A stretch of DNA of 64,000 nucleotides. Origin: Winogradskyella sp. (GTDB taxonomy: Bacteria; Bacteroidota; Bacteroidia; Flavobacteriales; Flavobacteriaceae). The DNA lies in assembly GCF_028282165.1 (NCBI RefSeq), contig NZ_JANQIM010000027.1, positions 1 through 64,000 of the forward strand. Direction: 5' to 3'. Below are positions 15,446-25,525 of this stretch, piece by piece. The notes under the pieces are model-generated. The model was given only the letters and a program-made list of their open reading frames with translations. It did not search any database and was not told the DNA's origin. The translations under genes were made by a program, and so were the position numbers. Position 1 is the stretch's first letter; every line of letters starts with the position of its first letter.

Positions 15446-17704
15446 ATGAAAATAAGAATATCGATAAGCTCATTGCTTTTAGCTTCAACGCTTATTTCAT
15501 TTTCCCAAAACTTTTATTTTCCTAAAAAAAATTATAATGATGGTACCATATTATCTAAATCCCTACCAAAACTAGCTGAGCAACTACAAGAATCATTGAC
15601 GATATCTTGGACAGAAGTATCAATGAATACAAAAATGAATCTAGCTTTAGCGGCTAAACAATATGAGAATGCTCTTATTTACCTAGATTCGCTAAGACTA
15701 CCTTTTAATGAAGATTATAAGTATGGTGTATTTGTCCCTTATGAACTCTATGCTAAAGTTCAAAATAATATAGATGATAATACTTCCTTTAAAACACTTT
15801 TAGAATCACAATTCACCCAAACATTTACTTCAATTAATGTACCATCGCAAGAAATTATTGAGAGTAATGCTATGGTTTCTGTTGATGGTTTTAAAAAGTC
15901 CTTTGAAACCATCTTAGAACAACGGAAGGCCAGTGATACCATTCAGATGAAAGAAGCGATTCAACTTATTAGAATGTTCAATGCTTATAACGTTTTTAAG
16001 GAAACTGTTCCAACACTAAAAAGTGTGATTGAAGCGTACAATCAAAAAACTTACACTATTGAAACAGCCAATATTAAGGTACGAGATAGCAGTAAATTAC
16101 GGGCCCATATTGTACGGAAAAAGAACGGGTTAGGAAAACGACCAACAGTCTTTATTTTTAATATTTATGCCGATTCTATACGTGATATTGGGCGAGCAAA
16201 GTTTTATGCAAAAAAGAATTACAACTGTGTTGTTGCTAATACCAGAGGAAAATCAATAGAAGGCAAAGAAATTTCACCTTTTGAATATGATGGGAAAGAC
16301 GCTCACGATATCATTGATTGGATAAGTAAGCAGAATTGGAGTAATGGAGAAGTGGGCATGGTTGGTGGCAGTTACTTAGGTTTTGGACAATGGGCAGCTA
16401 CTAAGCAACTTCATCCTGCTCTAAAGACCATTATGCCTCAGGTGGCCGTGGGACCTGGAATTGATTACCCAATGAACGGTAATGTATTTATGAGTTACAT
16501 GCTTCGCTGGATAAATTATGTAACCTCTAATAGAACAACAGACTATACAGACTTTTCAAATATCATAAAATGGAACAGTATTTATAAAAAATGGTATGAG
16601 AACGGAGCTTCATTTCGCTCTCTAGATAGTATCGAAGGACGGCCAAATACAGTTTTTCAACGCTGGTTAGACCATCCTTCATACGATTCATTTTGGCAAG
16701 ACATGGTACCTTATAAAGCAGATTTTTCAAGAATTGATATTCCTGTTTTGACCACTACTGGTTATTTTGATGATGACCAAATGGGTGCTTTATACTACTA
16801 CAAACAACATCATAAGCATGATCCGGACGCTGAACATTATTTGATTATTGGCCCTTATTCCCACAGCGGTGCGCAACTCTATCCAGAGAAAGAAGTATAT
16901 GGCTACAAGGCAGATTCAGTAGCGACCTCATTTAATTTTAGAAATCGTTCTGTAGAATGGTTTGACCATATTTTAAAAGGTGCGCCACAACCGTCATTTC
17001 TTAAAGATAAGGTCAATTTTCAAGTTATGGGAACAAACACCTGGTACCATACTAGCTCTTTATCAGAAATGAGCAATGACACCTTAACCTTGTATTTTAG
17101 CACTACAAAATTGGATGCGAATTACACTTTAAGTCCAAATAAATCCACAGGTTATATTGAGCAAAAAGTAGATTTTAAAGATCGTAGTGATGCCGTGGAT
17201 TTTAAATTTGAAGTGCTAAAGGATTCCATTACCTCTGATATCTCAAATTCGGTAAGCTATGTTTCAAAACCTTTTGAGAAACCTACCATTATAAGTGGTT
17301 CATTTATAAACTCCATTAAAGCATCGATTAATAAACACGATGTTGACATAGTCATAAAGGTTTATGAACTTATGCCAGATGGAAAGTACTTTAGCTTGTT
17401 TTCAGCTAGTGGCTTTAGTACCTTGCAAAGAGCAAGTTATGCCAAGGATAGAACCCAACGTCAACTGCTGTATCCTGAAAAAAAAGAGACCATAAATATT
17501 AGTACATCCTATGTAACATCCAAACAAGTGAGTAAAGGTAGTCGATTGGTAGTAGCTTTAGGTATAAATAAAAACCCTAATTGGCAGATTAATTATGGGA
17601 CTGGTAAGGATGTTAGCGATGAAACCATAGTGGATGCCAATGAGCCATTAATCATCAAATGGTATGGGGATAGTTTTATTAAAATACCTATATTGAAAGA
17701 ATAA
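15446..17704 (+). CDS. Secreted CocE/NonD-type hydrolase (X-Pro dipeptidyl-peptidase S15-like)
   Basis: A 752-residue exported alpha/beta hydrolase. A signal peptide covers residues 1-20 (ends SFSQ), then a helical region of about 200 residues not typical of the core family, then the hydrolase domain with the nucleophile motif GGSYLG (Ser309), acid and His in the GPYSHSG region, and a C-terminal jelly-roll domain (about 540-750). Family members cleave X-Pro dipeptides or esters such as acyl-amides; the substrate here is unknown. It starts 52 bases after the GTPase and is followed 6 bases later by an S9 peptidase, suggesting co-expression in peptide scavenging. Confidence 0.88.
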   Translation: MKIRISISSLLLASTLISFSQNFYFPKKNYNDGTILSKSLPKLAEQLQESLTISWTEVSMNTKMNLALAAKQYENALIYLDSLRLPFNEDYKYGVFVPYELYAKVQNNIDDNTSFKTLLESQFTQTFTSINVPSQEIIESNAMVSVDGFKKSFETILEQRKASDTIQMKEAIQLIRMFNAYNVFKETVPTLKSVIEAYNQKTYTIETANIKVRDSSKLRAHIVRKKNGLGKRPTVFIFNIYADSIRDIGRAKFYAKKNYNCVVANTRGKSIEGKEISPFEYDGKDAHDIIDWISKQNWSNGEVGMVGGSYLGFGQWAATKQLHPALKTIMPQVAVGPGIDYPMNGNVFMSYMLRWINYVTSNRTTDYTDFSNIIKWNSIYKKWYENGASFRSLDSIEGRPNTVFQRWLDHPSYDSFWQDMVPYKADFSRIDIPVLTTTGYFDDDQMGALYYYKQHHKHDPDAEHYLIIGPYSHSGAQLYPEKEVYGYKADSVATSFNFRNRSVEWFDHILKGAPQPSFLKDKVNFQVMGTNTWYHTSSLSEMSNDTLTLYFSTTKLDANYTLSPNKSTGYIEQKVDFKDRSDAVDFKFEVLKDSITSDISNSVSYVSKPFEKPTIISGSFINSIKASINKHDVDIVIKVYELMPDGKYFSLFSASGFSTLQRASYAKDRTQRQLLYPEKKETINISTSYVTSKQVSKGSRLVVALGINKNPNWQINYGTGKDVSDETIVDANEPLIIKWYGDSFIKIPILKE

Positions 17705-17749
17705 TAAAAAATGACTCATATCCATATCAAATTAAATATACAGGCTATA

Positions 17750-20617
17750 ATGTCTAGACATTTTTTTCAAACAATACTTTTTTTACTTTACTGTGTTCTG
17801 GGCAACTTTCAAACAATAGCCCAATCAAAAAAAGAACCGCTTTCATTCAACGATGTTAGACAATGGCGTACCCATTCGATTAGCTTATCCGACAATGGAG
17901 AATGGTACACAAAGCTATACAGCTTGTTCGATAAGCCTGAGTCTGAAAAAGATACCATTACGGAACAAAAGTTGGAAAACTATTTTGATGATAATAATCA
18001 AACCGACATACTTTATATCTGTAATTCCAAGGAAGGCATCAAATATAAAGTTCCTGATGGCAGTAAACCTATGTTTTCACATTCATCAGACTGGGTAGCA
18101 TATCAAATAAAGCCAAAATCCGAAAAAGATAAATCTGATAAAAATGAAAAAGAGGAAACCTTTATAGAACTCAAGCACCTCAAGTCTGGTTTTACGGTAA
18201 AATACAAGTCTAGTGCAAAGTATCAATTTCTTGAAGACAAAAATTACTTCATTACTACTGATAAAACTAGTCTTTTAATATATGACTTGGATCATAGAAA
18301 GGAACACTACATAGGCAATATTGGCGAATATGTAATTAATAAAAAATCAGATTACATTGCCTATACAATTAACTCAAAAGATAAGCGCGGTAACGGTATT
18401 TATTTATACAATCCAAAGCTAATGACTACCAAAGCCATTGAAACAGGTAATCGTGTATATTCTAACTTATCTTGGAATCATCACAACACGAAGTTAGCTG
18501 CTTATAAGTTTCAATTGCTTGATGATGAAGTGGACTATAAGAATATGGAAATTGTAGTATTTAGTACCTTGGATTCAAATCCCATAAAGACAGACAAATA
18601 CACTGTGAAAGATATAAAAGGATTGCCTGAACTGATTGGACCAGCAACAAAATCTAGAAATAACATCGATGTGATTCGTTGGAGTAAAGATGATAGCCGT
18701 TTATTTCTTAAACTCAAAACATATCCAGCTGAAGAAGACAAGAATGATAAAAAGAAAAAAGATGACAAGGAAGAAGCCACCGTTCAGATTTGGCACTGGA
18801 AAGACAAAAAGCTCTTGTCTGAACGTATTATGGAATATGATGACAAAAAGAATGAGGTGTTCGATGCTATCTTCTTTAGAAAGACAAATACCATTGTACA
18901 ATTAACAGGTGAAGATATTCAAAGATTAATTCTTAGCAAAGGAACAGATCAGTGGGCTATTGGTACGGATAATCGTAATTATATCTCAGATTGGGATATA
19001 TACAAAAACGATTTATATCGAATTAATCTTACAACTGGTGATAAGACATTAATAGAAGAACAATACAGTTCTAGATATAGTACTGGAATAGAAATATCAC
19101 CTAACGGAGATAATGCAATTCTATGGGACGGAACTCATTACTGGTCCTATAATTTTAAAAAGAATACAAAAACAAATATTTCAAATGACACAGGTATTTC
19201 CTTTGTAGATAAAGAATATGACAAATTTGGATACAATCCAAATTACGGCTTCGTAGGATGGGTTAAAAACCAAAACGCCGTTATAGTAAATCATAAACTA
19301 GACCTATGGCTATTGCCTTTAGATAAAAGTAAGAAAGCTCAAAATCTTACAAAAGATATCACAACTAAGGATTCTATTCGTTTTCGATTTGAAGATTATC
19401 GTTTTAAATATGAACCAGAGATTGAGGATCGATACATTGACCTTTCAAAACCAAATTTTTTATATGCATTCAATATGCAAACTAAACATGCTGGTTACTA
19501 TAATTTACAAGATGGAAAATTAAAAAAACTTATTTATGGTCCAAACGGTTATGCAGACCCATACCGAAGATATGCTATAACAAAAAGTAAAAACGCTAAG
19601 GTCATCATCTTTAAAAAAGGAGATTACCAAAATTATCCTGAAGCTTATTTGACTAAGTTAGATTTTTCAGAACCAAAAAAAATAACCAACACCAATCCAC
19701 AACAACAGCATTTTAAATGGGGTAAACGCATATTGATAGATTATACCAATGACGACGGAGTACCACTACAAGGTATTTTGAGTATTCCAGAGGACTATAA
19801 AAAAGGAGAAAAATCACCTATGATAGTGTACTCTTATGAAAAGCTTTCAAATCGGAGATATAACTATGCGATACCTTATTTAAATGGCGCTACAGTTCCT
19901 GAAATGCTATATGTGTCCGAAGGTTATCTCTTTCTAAGACCCGATATCCATTTTAATATTGGCACACCACATTCAGATATGCACGAAAGTATAGATGCCG
20001 CCATTGAAAAAGTGATTGAATTGGGCTACGTAAACGAACAAAAAATAGGTTATGAAGGCTTTAGTTTTGGCGGGCATTGTGGTATGTATATCTCAACGCA
20101 AGACAACAAATTTGCCGCTATAGCCGCAGGAGCAGGAGTAAGTAACCTCGTTCAAGGATTTAACATTGATATTGTGAGAGATGGTAGTAACGAACAAGAT
20201 TATTACATGACAGGCCAAGGCAGGCTTGGTACAGATCCAACCACTAATACTAAAATGTATATTACGGAATCCCCCGTATTTAATGCAGCCACAATGAATA
20301 CTCCTCTGCTACTATTCCATGGCACTGCTGATAAGGTTGTACAATGGGAACATTCATTTGGGTTCTACAGTATTTTACGCTATCTTAAAAAACCCGTTGT
20401 TTTTCTCTCTTATTTAGATGAAGGCCATGGTTTGAGAAAGGAAAGTAATCGACTGGATATTCAAAAAAAACTGAAAGCATACTTTGACCACTATCTAAAA
20501 GATGTAGAAGCAAAAGATTGGATGATTGAAGAAATACCTTACATTCCTAAAGAAAAACCAAAAGAAAAGGATGAGGAACAAAGGACACTTCCAAAATGGA
20601 AAAAGGCACAACCATAA
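17750..20617 (+). CDS. Secreted S9 prolyl oligopeptidase family peptidase
   Basis: A 955-residue peptidase if started at ATG 17750, which begins a good signal peptide (ends TIAQS); an in-frame ATG at 17711 would add 13 residues and bury the signal. A long beta-propeller region (about 60-650) precedes the alpha/beta hydrolase domain, whose nucleophile lies in GFSFGGHCG (Ser772 in this numbering), with the His in EGHGL. A Lys/Asp-rich insert occurs near residue 340. S9 enzymes remove dipeptides or cut short peptides after Pro or other residues. It probably acts in the periplasm, next to the S15-like and S46 peptidases. Confidence 0.9.
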   Translation: MSRHFFQTILFLLYCVLGNFQTIAQSKKEPLSFNDVRQWRTHSISLSDNGEWYTKLYSLFDKPESEKDTITEQKLENYFDDNNQTDILYICNSKEGIKYKVPDGSKPMFSHSSDWVAYQIKPKSEKDKSDKNEKEETFIELKHLKSGFTVKYKSSAKYQFLEDKNYFITTDKTSLLIYDLDHRKEHYIGNIGEYVINKKSDYIAYTINSKDKRGNGIYLYNPKLMTTKAIETGNRVYSNLSWNHHNTKLAAYKFQLLDDEVDYKNMEIVVFSTLDSNPIKTDKYTVKDIKGLPELIGPATKSRNNIDVIRWSKDDSRLFLKLKTYPAEEDKNDKKKKDDKEEATVQIWHWKDKKLLSERIMEYDDKKNEVFDAIFFRKTNTIVQLTGEDIQRLILSKGTDQWAIGTDNRNYISDWDIYKNDLYRINLTTGDKTLIEEQYSSRYSTGIEISPNGDNAILWDGTHYWSYNFKKNTKTNISNDTGISFVDKEYDKFGYNPNYGFVGWVKNQNAVIVNHKLDLWLLPLDKSKKAQNLTKDITTKDSIRFRFEDYRFKYEPEIEDRYIDLSKPNFLYAFNMQTKHAGYYNLQDGKLKKLIYGPNGYADPYRRYAITKSKNAKVIIFKKGDYQNYPEAYLTKLDFSEPKKITNTNPQQQHFKWGKRILIDYTNDDGVPLQGILSIPEDYKKGEKSPMIVYSYEKLSNRRYNYAIPYLNGATVPEMLYVSEGYLFLRPDIHFNIGTPHSDMHESIDAAIEKVIELGYVNEQKIGYEGFSFGGHCGMYISTQDNKFAAIAAGAGVSNLVQGFNIDIVRDGSNEQDYYMTGQGRLGTDPTTNTKMYITESPVFNAATMNTPLLLFHGTADKVVQWEHSFGFYSILRYLKKPVVFLSYLDEGHGLRKESNRLDIQKKLKAYFDHYLKDVEAKDWMIEEIPYIPKEKPKEKDEEQRTLPKWKKAQP

Positions 20618-20741
20618 GAAACATATAAAATGAAAACTTAATACTGGCAAAAGTAAAATATGGCTAAAAAGACATCTTATACTTTGTAAAATCTAAATAC
20701 TAAAAAATTAATTATCACAAAAACCATCAATTCATAAAAAA

Positions 20742-22898
20742 ATGAAAACTAAAATGAAACGACTAAACTATATTCTAATTGCCCTTTTGTTCACTATACC
20801 TACATCGATCTTTGCTAACGAAGGTATGTGGTTTTTAATGCATATTGAACGTCTTAACCACCGCGATATGCAGAAAATGGGCCTACAGTTAACATCCGAA
20901 GAAATCTATAGCATTAATAACCAAAGTTTAAAAGATGCTATTGTGCAATTCGGCGGCGGCTGTACAGCAAGTATTATATCGAGCAATGGTTTGGTACTTA
21001 CAAATCATCATTGTGGGTATAATGTTATAGCCGAATTATCTACTGCCGAGCAGAACCACTTAAAAAATGGTTTTTGGGCAAAATCATTAGATCAAGAATT
21101 AAAACCGCAAAATCTATCCGTAAGATTTTTTGTGAGAATGGATGATGTAAGTGAACGAATTCTATCAAAAGTTAATGACTCCATGACAGAAAAAGAACGT
21201 GAAGCTGCCATCAACAAAGAGATTGCTAAAATTCAAGAAGAAAATAATGAAGGCGGAAAATACACCGTTTCGGTAAGATCTTTCTATCAAGGCAACGAGT
21301 ATTATTACTTTGTATATGAAGATTATACAGATGTAAGATTGGTGGGCACACCACCTGAAAGTATCGGAAAATATGGAGGCGATACTGATAATTGGGAGTG
21401 GCCACGCCATACAGGAGACTTCTCTTTATTTAGAGTATATGGAGATGCTAATGGACAACCTGCGGAATACTCAACTGACAATGTTCCACTGAAAGCAAAA
21501 TATCATTTACCCGTTAATATCAGTGGTGTAGAAGAAAACGACTTTGCCATGATTTTAGGTTATCCAGGACGCACCAATCGCTGGATGCCTGCGAAAGGTA
21601 TAGAACAAAATGTTAAGTATGCTTATCCTGCATGGGTCGAAGGCTCTAAACTAAGTATGGATGTCATGAAAAAGTATATGGATAAAGATGAATCCATAAA
21701 TCTAATGTACGCTTCACAGTATGCAGGGATTGCCAATTATTGGAAAAATCGCCAAGGCATGATAGATGCCTTAACCAAGCATGGAACTGCGGCTACAAAA
21801 CGCAAAATAGAGGCGAAATTTGATAAATGGGCCAATAAATCAAAGAATAAGGCTACTTATGGTGATGTTATAAATACTATTAATAAATATTACAGCCTTA
21901 CCAATGAAAAAGCACAACACGACAACTATTTATACGCTTTACTGCGGTCATGTAAATTCTCTATACTTCCTTACAGAATCGGTAGAGGACTTGAAAATTA
22001 TACTGCTTCAAATGATGCAAAACGTAAAGACTTGTTGCCCCAATTATCAGCATTAATAAATAGTTCGTACAAAGACTATCACTTACCTTTAGAAAAAGAA
22101 GTCTTGGCAGAACAACTTAAGCTATATGCTACAAAGTCTAATTATCCGCTACCAGAACTAGTAAGTGAAGTAGCAACAAAACAGGATTTTGACAACTATG
22201 TTGAGGCTATTTTTAATCTGAGTATGTTCTCTTCTAAAGAGCGCGTAGAATCATTTTTAAAGTACCCAAATGCCGACTTATTGGCAAATGATCCGCTTTA
22301 CAAGTTATCATCAGCCTTATTGGCAAAATATAGAGAAGAACCAGAAGATCTTCAGCAACCTTTAAATGATTTCCAAAGAGCATTTAGATTATTAGTCGAA
22401 GGATTGCGTACATCTGAAATAAGTAGAATCAAGTATCCTGATGCAAACTCTACACTTCGATTATCATATGGTAAAGTAAGAGCTTTACCTAAAGATGCAA
22501 GAAATGATGCTGCGATTAATAACTACACCACCTTTAAGGGCGTTATCAATAAATACAAGCCAAATGATCACGAGTTTGATTTGCCCAAAGACATGCTAGA
22601 GTTTTATGAAAAGAAAGACTACGGACGTTACGCTAATAAAAAAGGACAACTCCCAGTAAACTTCTTGACAGACAATGACATTACAGGTGGAAACTCAGGA
22701 TCACCAGTACTTAACGGAAAAGGAGAATTAATAGGCTTGGCTTTTGATGGTAACATTGAAGCTATGGCAGGTGATGTAATATTTGATAAGGATTTACAAC
22801 GAACAATAAATGTTGATATTCGCTATGTACTTTGGTTAATTGACAACTATTCTAATGCCAAGAACATTGTAGATGAACTGACAATTATAGCAAAGTAG
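20742..22898 (+). CDS. S46 dipeptidyl-peptidase, DPP7-type
   Basis: A 718-residue exported serine peptidase with a signal peptide (residues about 1-26, SIFANEGMW, where the mature N-terminal segment is typical of S46). The catalytic His lies in NHHCGY (H89/H90) and Ser652 in GGNSGSP. Eighteen residues after this Ser is a Gly (LAFDG), whereas DPP11-type enzymes have Arg there, so preference for hydrophobic P1 residues (DPP7-like) is inferred over Asp/Glu. These enzymes release dipeptides in the periplasm of asaccharolytic or protein-feeding Bacteroidota. The 124-base gap upstream suggests its own promoter. Confidence 0.93.
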   Translation: MKTKMKRLNYILIALLFTIPTSIFANEGMWFLMHIERLNHRDMQKMGLQLTSEEIYSINNQSLKDAIVQFGGGCTASIISSNGLVLTNHHCGYNVIAELSTAEQNHLKNGFWAKSLDQELKPQNLSVRFFVRMDDVSERILSKVNDSMTEKEREAAINKEIAKIQEENNEGGKYTVSVRSFYQGNEYYYFVYEDYTDVRLVGTPPESIGKYGGDTDNWEWPRHTGDFSLFRVYGDANGQPAEYSTDNVPLKAKYHLPVNISGVEENDFAMILGYPGRTNRWMPAKGIEQNVKYAYPAWVEGSKLSMDVMKKYMDKDESINLMYASQYAGIANYWKNRQGMIDALTKHGTAATKRKIEAKFDKWANKSKNKATYGDVINTINKYYSLTNEKAQHDNYLYALLRSCKFSILPYRIGRGLENYTASNDAKRKDLLPQLSALINSSYKDYHLPLEKEVLAEQLKLYATKSNYPLPELVSEVATKQDFDNYVEAIFNLSMFSSKERVESFLKYPNADLLANDPLYKLSSALLAKYREEPEDLQQPLNDFQRAFRLLVEGLRTSEISRIKYPDANSTLRLSYGKVRALPKDARNDAAINNYTTFKGVINKYKPNDHEFDLPKDMLEFYEKKDYGRYANKKGQLPVNFLTDNDITGGNSGSPVLNGKGELIGLAFDGNIEAMAGDVIFDKDLQRTINVDIRYVLWLIDNYSNAKNIVDELTIIAK

Positions 22899-22916
22899 GG
22901 TTAGTTTTTAATATTG

Positions 22917-22956
22917 AATGCGTTATAATGAAATTAAAAATTCATTATAACGCATT
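22917..22956. terminator. Long perfect hairpin terminator
   Basis: Arms AATGCGTTATAATGAA and TTCATTATAACGCATT pair perfectly over 16 bases around an eight-base A-rich loop, 19 bases after the S46 peptidase stop. The downstream tail is TTAATTTAT, a weak T-run, but the stem is unusually long. Confidence 0.7.
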
Positions 22957-23092
22957 TTAATTTATAGGGTATGATATAAAATATCTTTCAAAGGATTATT
23001 TAACAAAAGTATTAATGTAACTGAGTTTTGCTTATAAAATAATATTGTATTTTTAATTGTGAAAAAATCAATCTTTTAATACCAATCTAGTT

Positions 23093-23806
23093 ATGTTACA
23101 AAGAAAATTTGACGATCTAGTAAAATCAGAATTCCCTGGTGCCATGGATGCCAAAGACACCTCAATTCACTACTTAGGGAAAATGCAACTCGAATATAAG
23201 ATAGACATTTCCAAGGTGTTAATGGCGACATCCGTATGTTCAGATGATATAAATGTCCCTTCCACTACGTTCTTTAATGTATTATTTGGTCCGTTTATTA
23301 TGGGAGGATTAGGAGGGCTTCCTTTTGCCGGCCAAACTGGTATGACGGCATTTGCACACCATATTCCAGATGGAGGAAGTGCCTTCATTTTTTATGGTCC
23401 TCACATTGGTGTTACCCTTGATGGTGAATTGGGTAAAATGTACAGACCTCGCCAAGAAGAAACCGGAAATTCTTGCGGTGCACTGATGCTCGCCTTAAGT
23501 CGATTTGAAGACAGTAATTACAAACCTATAGTAAATGATGATGACTATCAACAAATGAAACTTGAAGAAAGTTTATTACCCTTCAGGGATGATATTCTAA
23601 ATAGTGATAACCCACAAAAAGCTATCACCGAAGCCACTTATAAAATTATTGATAAAAAAGTTCATGAACATATTAAAACATGTAGAGATGAATTTCATGT
23701 GGATCGCGTTACTCTTTTGGGCGGTATCATCATTAATACCGACTACGGATTAGATGATTATTTTGCGGTAAGAAACTTTGAGGTCATCTACCTTAAGCAT
23801 TTATAA
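23093..23806 (+). CDS. LCIB-type (theta) carbonic anhydrase homologue
   Basis: A 237-residue soluble protein matching the LCIB core: CSDDI (C49, D51), MGGLGGLPFAG, FAHHIPDGG, GPHIGVTLDG (H104) and NSCGAL (C128). C49, H104 and C128 are the likely zinc ligands; the H-to-C spacing of 24 equals that recalled for the diatom PtLCIB4. The Cys-to-His interval is about 11 residues shorter than there, and an Arg at the position of its catalytic Arg is not visible. Theta-class enzymes interconvert CO2 and bicarbonate. No signal peptide, so cytoplasmic. Activity is likely but unproven. Confidence 0.82.
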   Translation: MLQRKFDDLVKSEFPGAMDAKDTSIHYLGKMQLEYKIDISKVLMATSVCSDDINVPSTTFFNVLFGPFIMGGLGGLPFAGQTGMTAFAHHIPDGGSAFIFYGPHIGVTLDGELGKMYRPRQEETGNSCGALMLALSRFEDSNYKPIVNDDDYQQMKLEESLLPFRDDILNSDNPQKAITEATYKIIDKKVHEHIKTCRDEFHVDRVTLLGGIIINTDYGLDDYFAVRNFEVIYLKHL

Positions 23807-23831
23807 CACTAAACACTCACCAAATAGCATT

Positions 23832-25511
23832 ATGGCATACAGTCGTAGAAAGTTTATTTCCTTTTTAGGTAAAGCGAGTATAGGAGCAGCAATAGTCCCT
23901 CCATTCTTAATCTCTTGTGGTAATACAAGTACACCTGCAGAGACTAAAGCTTTATCAAACGATGAGCTTAAAAAATTAAAGAGTTTTGTTTTAGAGGCAC
24001 TGCCAGCCTCAGACAAGGATGATTTACTTCTAACTAAAGGGCTAGATTATCACACCATAATAAAATGGGGCGATAAGATAAGTAATGAAGATACCTTTGG
24101 GTTTAATAATGATTTCACCTGTTTTATTCCACTAGACAAAAACAATCCAAAAGATGGTTTATTATGGGTAAATCACGAGTATATCAACTCACTTTATATT
24201 GCAGGTTTTAATTATAGAGACTACGAAAATCCGCTGGAGCATATCACCTTAGAACAAGTCGATAAAGAGATGTACAATGTAGGTGGAAGTATAGTAAGAA
24301 TTAAAGAAGAAAACGGTAAATGGAAAGTGATTGAAAACGATCCATACAATAGAAGAATTACCGGAAAAACACCAATTCAATTAAATTGGGACCACCCTAT
24401 TAAAGGGAAAACCAGTGCAATAGGAACACTAGCTAATTGTTCTGGTGGAATTACACCCTGGAACACCTTTCTCACTTGCGAGGAGAACTATGATGGTTTC
24501 TATGGCGAAACTGAATATGATGAAAATAATATCGCCTCCAAGATTCCAAGTAATTATTATGGTTGGGAAAACTTTTATGACTATCCTCCCGAACATTATG
24601 GCTGGGTCGTAGAAATAAATCCGCAAGACGGAACCGCTCAAAAGCACATTGCACTTGGACGGTTTGCCCATGAGTGTTGTACCCTATATGAACTTGAAGA
24701 TAAACGTGTTGTTGCCTATACAGGAGATGACAGTAATAACGAACATCTCTATAAGTTTATCTCGTCTAAACCAGGTTCTTTAAAAATCGGCACACTCTAT
24801 GTCGCCGATACCATCAATGGCAAATGGCTGGCTTTAGATTGGGAAAATCAACCTTTATTGAAGAAAAAGTTTAAAGACCAAACCGAAGTGCTAATTAGAG
24901 CAAGAGAAGCAGCCAAAATATTAGGCGCTACACCTTTAAATCGCCCTGAGGATATTGAAATTGATCCTATCACAGGTAACATATTTGTATCTCTTACCAA
25001 CAACAAGAGCAAAAATGATTTTCATGGATCCATCCTAAAAATTGAAGAAACCAATGGTGCATTTGATGCCTTAACCTTTAAAGCGTCAACATATAAAGCT
25101 GGTGGAGAAGAAAACGGATTTTCTTGCCCAGATAATTTAGCGTTTGATCAGTCTGGCAATTTATGGATAACCTCGGACATGTCTGGAAGCTGGATGAATA
25201 AAGAAGATAAGCCTTATATGCCTTTTAAAAACAATAGTTTGTTTGTAATCCCAAGATATGGCAAAGATGCCGGAAAAGTAATTAGAGTAGCTTCTGCGCC
25301 CAGAGATGCCGAACTGACTGGCCCATGGTTTTCGCCAGATGGAAAAACCTTATTTCTCAGTGTGCAACACCCAGGTGAACAAACGACAGACATTAACAAC
25401 CCTACAAGCAAATGGCCCTTTGATGAAGACAACATTCCTAAACCTGCTGTGGTAGCTATTACAGGGGACTTAATAGAAAAAATGAACAAACTGAATCAAA
25501 TTGAGGGCTAG
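23832..25511 (+). CDS. Tat-exported PhoX-like phosphatase lipoprotein (DUF839)
   Basis: A 559-residue protein from ATG 23832, which opens with a twin-arginine signal (SRRKFISFLG) ending in a lipobox (LISC, C29). The alternative start at 23778 would overlap the previous gene and bury the signal. The mature part is a DUF839/PhoX beta-propeller with WVNHEY, LTCEEN, GRFAHECC, NRPEDIE, CPDNLAFDQ and VQHPGE motifs. PhoX enzymes are Ca/Fe-dependent alkaline phosphatases releasing phosphate from organic esters; some DUF839 members have no shown activity. It begins 25 bases after the carbonic anhydrase homologue. Confidence 0.88.
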   Translation: MAYSRRKFISFLGKASIGAAIVPPFLISCGNTSTPAETKALSNDELKKLKSFVLEALPASDKDDLLLTKGLDYHTIIKWGDKISNEDTFGFNNDFTCFIPLDKNNPKDGLLWVNHEYINSLYIAGFNYRDYENPLEHITLEQVDKEMYNVGGSIVRIKEENGKWKVIENDPYNRRITGKTPIQLNWDHPIKGKTSAIGTLANCSGGITPWNTFLTCEENYDGFYGETEYDENNIASKIPSNYYGWENFYDYPPEHYGWVVEINPQDGTAQKHIALGRFAHECCTLYELEDKRVVAYTGDDSNNEHLYKFISSKPGSLKIGTLYVADTINGKWLALDWENQPLLKKKFKDQTEVLIRAREAAKILGATPLNRPEDIEIDPITGNIFVSLTNNKSKNDFHGSILKIEETNGAFDALTFKASTYKAGGEENGFSCPDNLAFDQSGNLWITSDMSGSWMNKEDKPYMPFKNNSLFVIPRYGKDAGKVIRVASAPRDAELTGPWFSPDGKTLFLSVQHPGEQTTDINNPTSKWPFDEDNIPKPAVVAITGDLIEKMNKLNQIEG

Positions 25512-25525
25512 ATCTTTGCAATGAG

